From an uncultured Lachnospiraceae bacterium (lineage in GTDB: Bacteria > Bacillota_A > Clostridia > Lachnospirales > Lachnospiraceae): DNA of 7,401 nt. The first letter of the stretch is position 1. Each line of letters begins with the position of its first letter. Below the pieces are notes generated by a model. It was given only the letters and a program-made list of their open reading frames with translations, was not told where the DNA came from and did no database searches. The stretch is taken from contig CANOBT010000230.1 in assembly GCA_947564305.1 (NCBI GenBank), forward strand, positions 1-7,401, given 5' to 3'. Below, in pieces: positions 6,799 to 7,401 of this stretch. The translations under genes and the position numbers were made by a program.

Positions 6799-7179
6799 TT
6801 AATTCTGATTCGTACCTTCATCACGGAGTTTTTCTATATAGGAGTCGAACATTTTTTCCAACAGTTCCGGTCTCTGCAATAAGCCGGTCTTATGTAAATA
6901 AGATAATACCTTGAAGATCTGTGCCACGCTTACCTCATCTTCTGATGACTCGGTAACCCTCTCCTTCTCAGTCTCTGGAACGTCTGAATCAGGCAATCTT
7001 GTCTCAGGAAAAGACTCCCTGCTTTCTAATCGCTCTTCTCCCTCCTGAATTATCATATCATTCTTACTGATTTCATCCCGCGCCGCAGGTGTGATCAAGG
7101 TATTCCCGTCCACATGAACAACCGTTTTCCCTTCTGCTTTCATTATATTCACAGCTGCTACATCAATCAGCTTCTTCAT
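6799..7179 (-). CDS. Small BMC-associated protein with EutQ-like N-terminus and acidic linker
   Basis: 126 residues, function not established. The first 45 residues start M-K-K-L-I and contain the I-T-P-A-A-R-D motif (residues 29-35), which resembles the start of EutQ and of other small proteins encoded in BMC operons. The EutQ cupin domain is absent. Residues 45-82 are rich in Glu, Ser, Asp and Pro and look disordered. Residues 83-119 look like two amphipathic helices separated by a G-L-L-Q-R-P turn. The layout (small fold, acidic linker, terminal amphipathic helix) would suit an adaptor that binds the shell or cargo, but that is inference. The start is ATG at 7179, with a GGGGTG ribosome binding site 8 bases upstream. 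It lies between two shell genes, with gaps of 18 and 11 bases. It is a real gene; its exact family is uncertain. Confidence 0.8.
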   Translation of the reverse strand: MKKLIDVAAVNIMKAEGKTVVHVDGNTLITPAARDEISKNDMIIQEGEERLESRESFPETRLPDSDVPETEKERVTESSEDEVSVAQIFKVLSYLHKTGLLQRPELLEKMFDSYIEKLRDEGTNQN

Positions 7180-7197
7180 CCTTTTTTCACCCCGCTT

Positions 7198-7401
7198 CTA
7201 TTCTTCAAAACAGCAATCCTCGTCAATAATACCGACAATTGCCGCGTCAACCGGAATATTATCATCTCCTAACATTTTACGCGCAGAACCTCCTGTAGTT
7301 ACCAGTACCCTGTCGCCGACTCCGGCGCCGACCACGTCTGCCGCCACCATCCGTTTTCCTGATTCTTTTCCTCCGACAACTTCCACAAGCATCAGTTTAT
7401 A
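7198..7401 (-). CDS. eutN: BMC-P pentameric vertex protein, EutN/CcmL family (5'-partial)
   Basis: This family forms pentamers that cap the vertices of microcompartment shells. The visible part contains the family core: a V-A-A-D-x-V-G-A-G-V-G-D stretch, then V-L-V-T-x-G-G-S-A-R, then the C-terminal P-V-D-A-A-I-V-G-I-I-D signature, and it ends with TAG. The first in-frame ATG is at 7392, but the frame stays open to the window edge and reads Y-K-L-M-L-V, which matches the second strand of the family fold (usually preceded by about 20 residues of the V-x-G-x-V-V-x-T type). I therefore treat the gene as cut by the window, not as a 64-residue protein; family members are usually 85 to 100 residues. 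The next gene starts 18 bases downstream, so the two are co-transcribed. The product could equally be called PduN-like or CcmL-like; the family is certain, the BMC type is not. Confidence 0.93.
   Translation of the reverse strand, partial: YKLMLVEVVGGKESGKRMVAADVVGAGVGDRVLVTTGGSARKMLGDDNIPVDAAIVGIIDEDCCFEE

Noticed and set aside
6396..6914. Plus-strand open frame of 172 residues opposite the extended BMC-H gene
   Set aside because: Antisense shadow of a clear shell gene; its Ala/Ser-rich composition comes from the reverse complement of the BMC domain.
7198..7392. A complete 64-residue BMC-P protein starting at ATG 7392
   Set aside because: The frame continues to the window edge with family-like residues, and the first strand of the EutN/CcmL fold would be missing. 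It is cut by the window, not short.
1..7401. CRISPR arrays, tRNA or rRNA genes, insertion sequences, riboswitches
   Set aside because: I saw no repeat-spacer structure, cloverleaf, transposase or inverted-repeat ends. A cobalamin riboswitch might be expected upstream of such an operon, but its leader would lie outside the window to the right.

Overview
The window looks like part of a chromosomal operon from an anaerobic, low-to-moderate GC Firmicute (Clostridia: Lachnospiraceae/Eubacteriaceae-type). The evidence is strong AGGAGG-type ribosome binding sites, AT-rich wobble positions, bacterial microcompartment (BMC) shell genes and corrinoid methyltransferase genes. Every convincing gene is on the minus strand, so transcription runs from position 7401 towards position 1. 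Both ends are cut: the gene at the right edge lacks its N-terminus and the gene at the left edge lacks its C-terminus.

Right part (about 7401 to 5879) is a shell module. It holds a BMC-P pentamer protein (EutN/CcmL family, 5'-truncated by the window), a small protein with a EutQ-like N-terminus and an acidic linker, a BMC-H hexamer protein with a 109-residue C-terminal extension, and a canonical PduA/EutM-type BMC-H protein.

Middle and left part (5835 to 960) is a corrinoid methyl-transfer module. It holds a UroD/MtaA/CmuA-fold methyltransferase, a corrinoid-binding protein with an unusual N-terminal four-cysteine extension and a possible encapsulation helix, a ten-helix DMT/EamA permease, a 90-residue winged-helix-like protein, and a non-pyrrolysine member of the MttB (trimethylamine methyltransferase) family. 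Gaps between these genes, and between them and the shell genes, are 10 to 43 bases, so all are probably co-transcribed. A strong intrinsic terminator follows the MttB-family gene. Beyond it lies a second UroD/MtaA-family gene that runs off the left edge.

Working model (inference): the permease imports a methylated compound, possibly a quaternary amine. The MttB-family protein moves its methyl group to Co(I) of the corrinoid protein, and a UroD-fold protein passes the methyl group to an acceptor (tetrahydrofolate or a thiol). The notable point is that shell genes sit directly upstream in the same transcription unit, which suggests a microcompartment devoted to, or fed by, corrinoid-dependent demethylation. 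None of the usual metabolosome enzymes (aldehyde dehydrogenase, phosphotransacylase, alcohol dehydrogenase, signature lyase) and no corrinoid reductive activase lie inside the window. The cargo therefore cannot be settled from this sequence alone.
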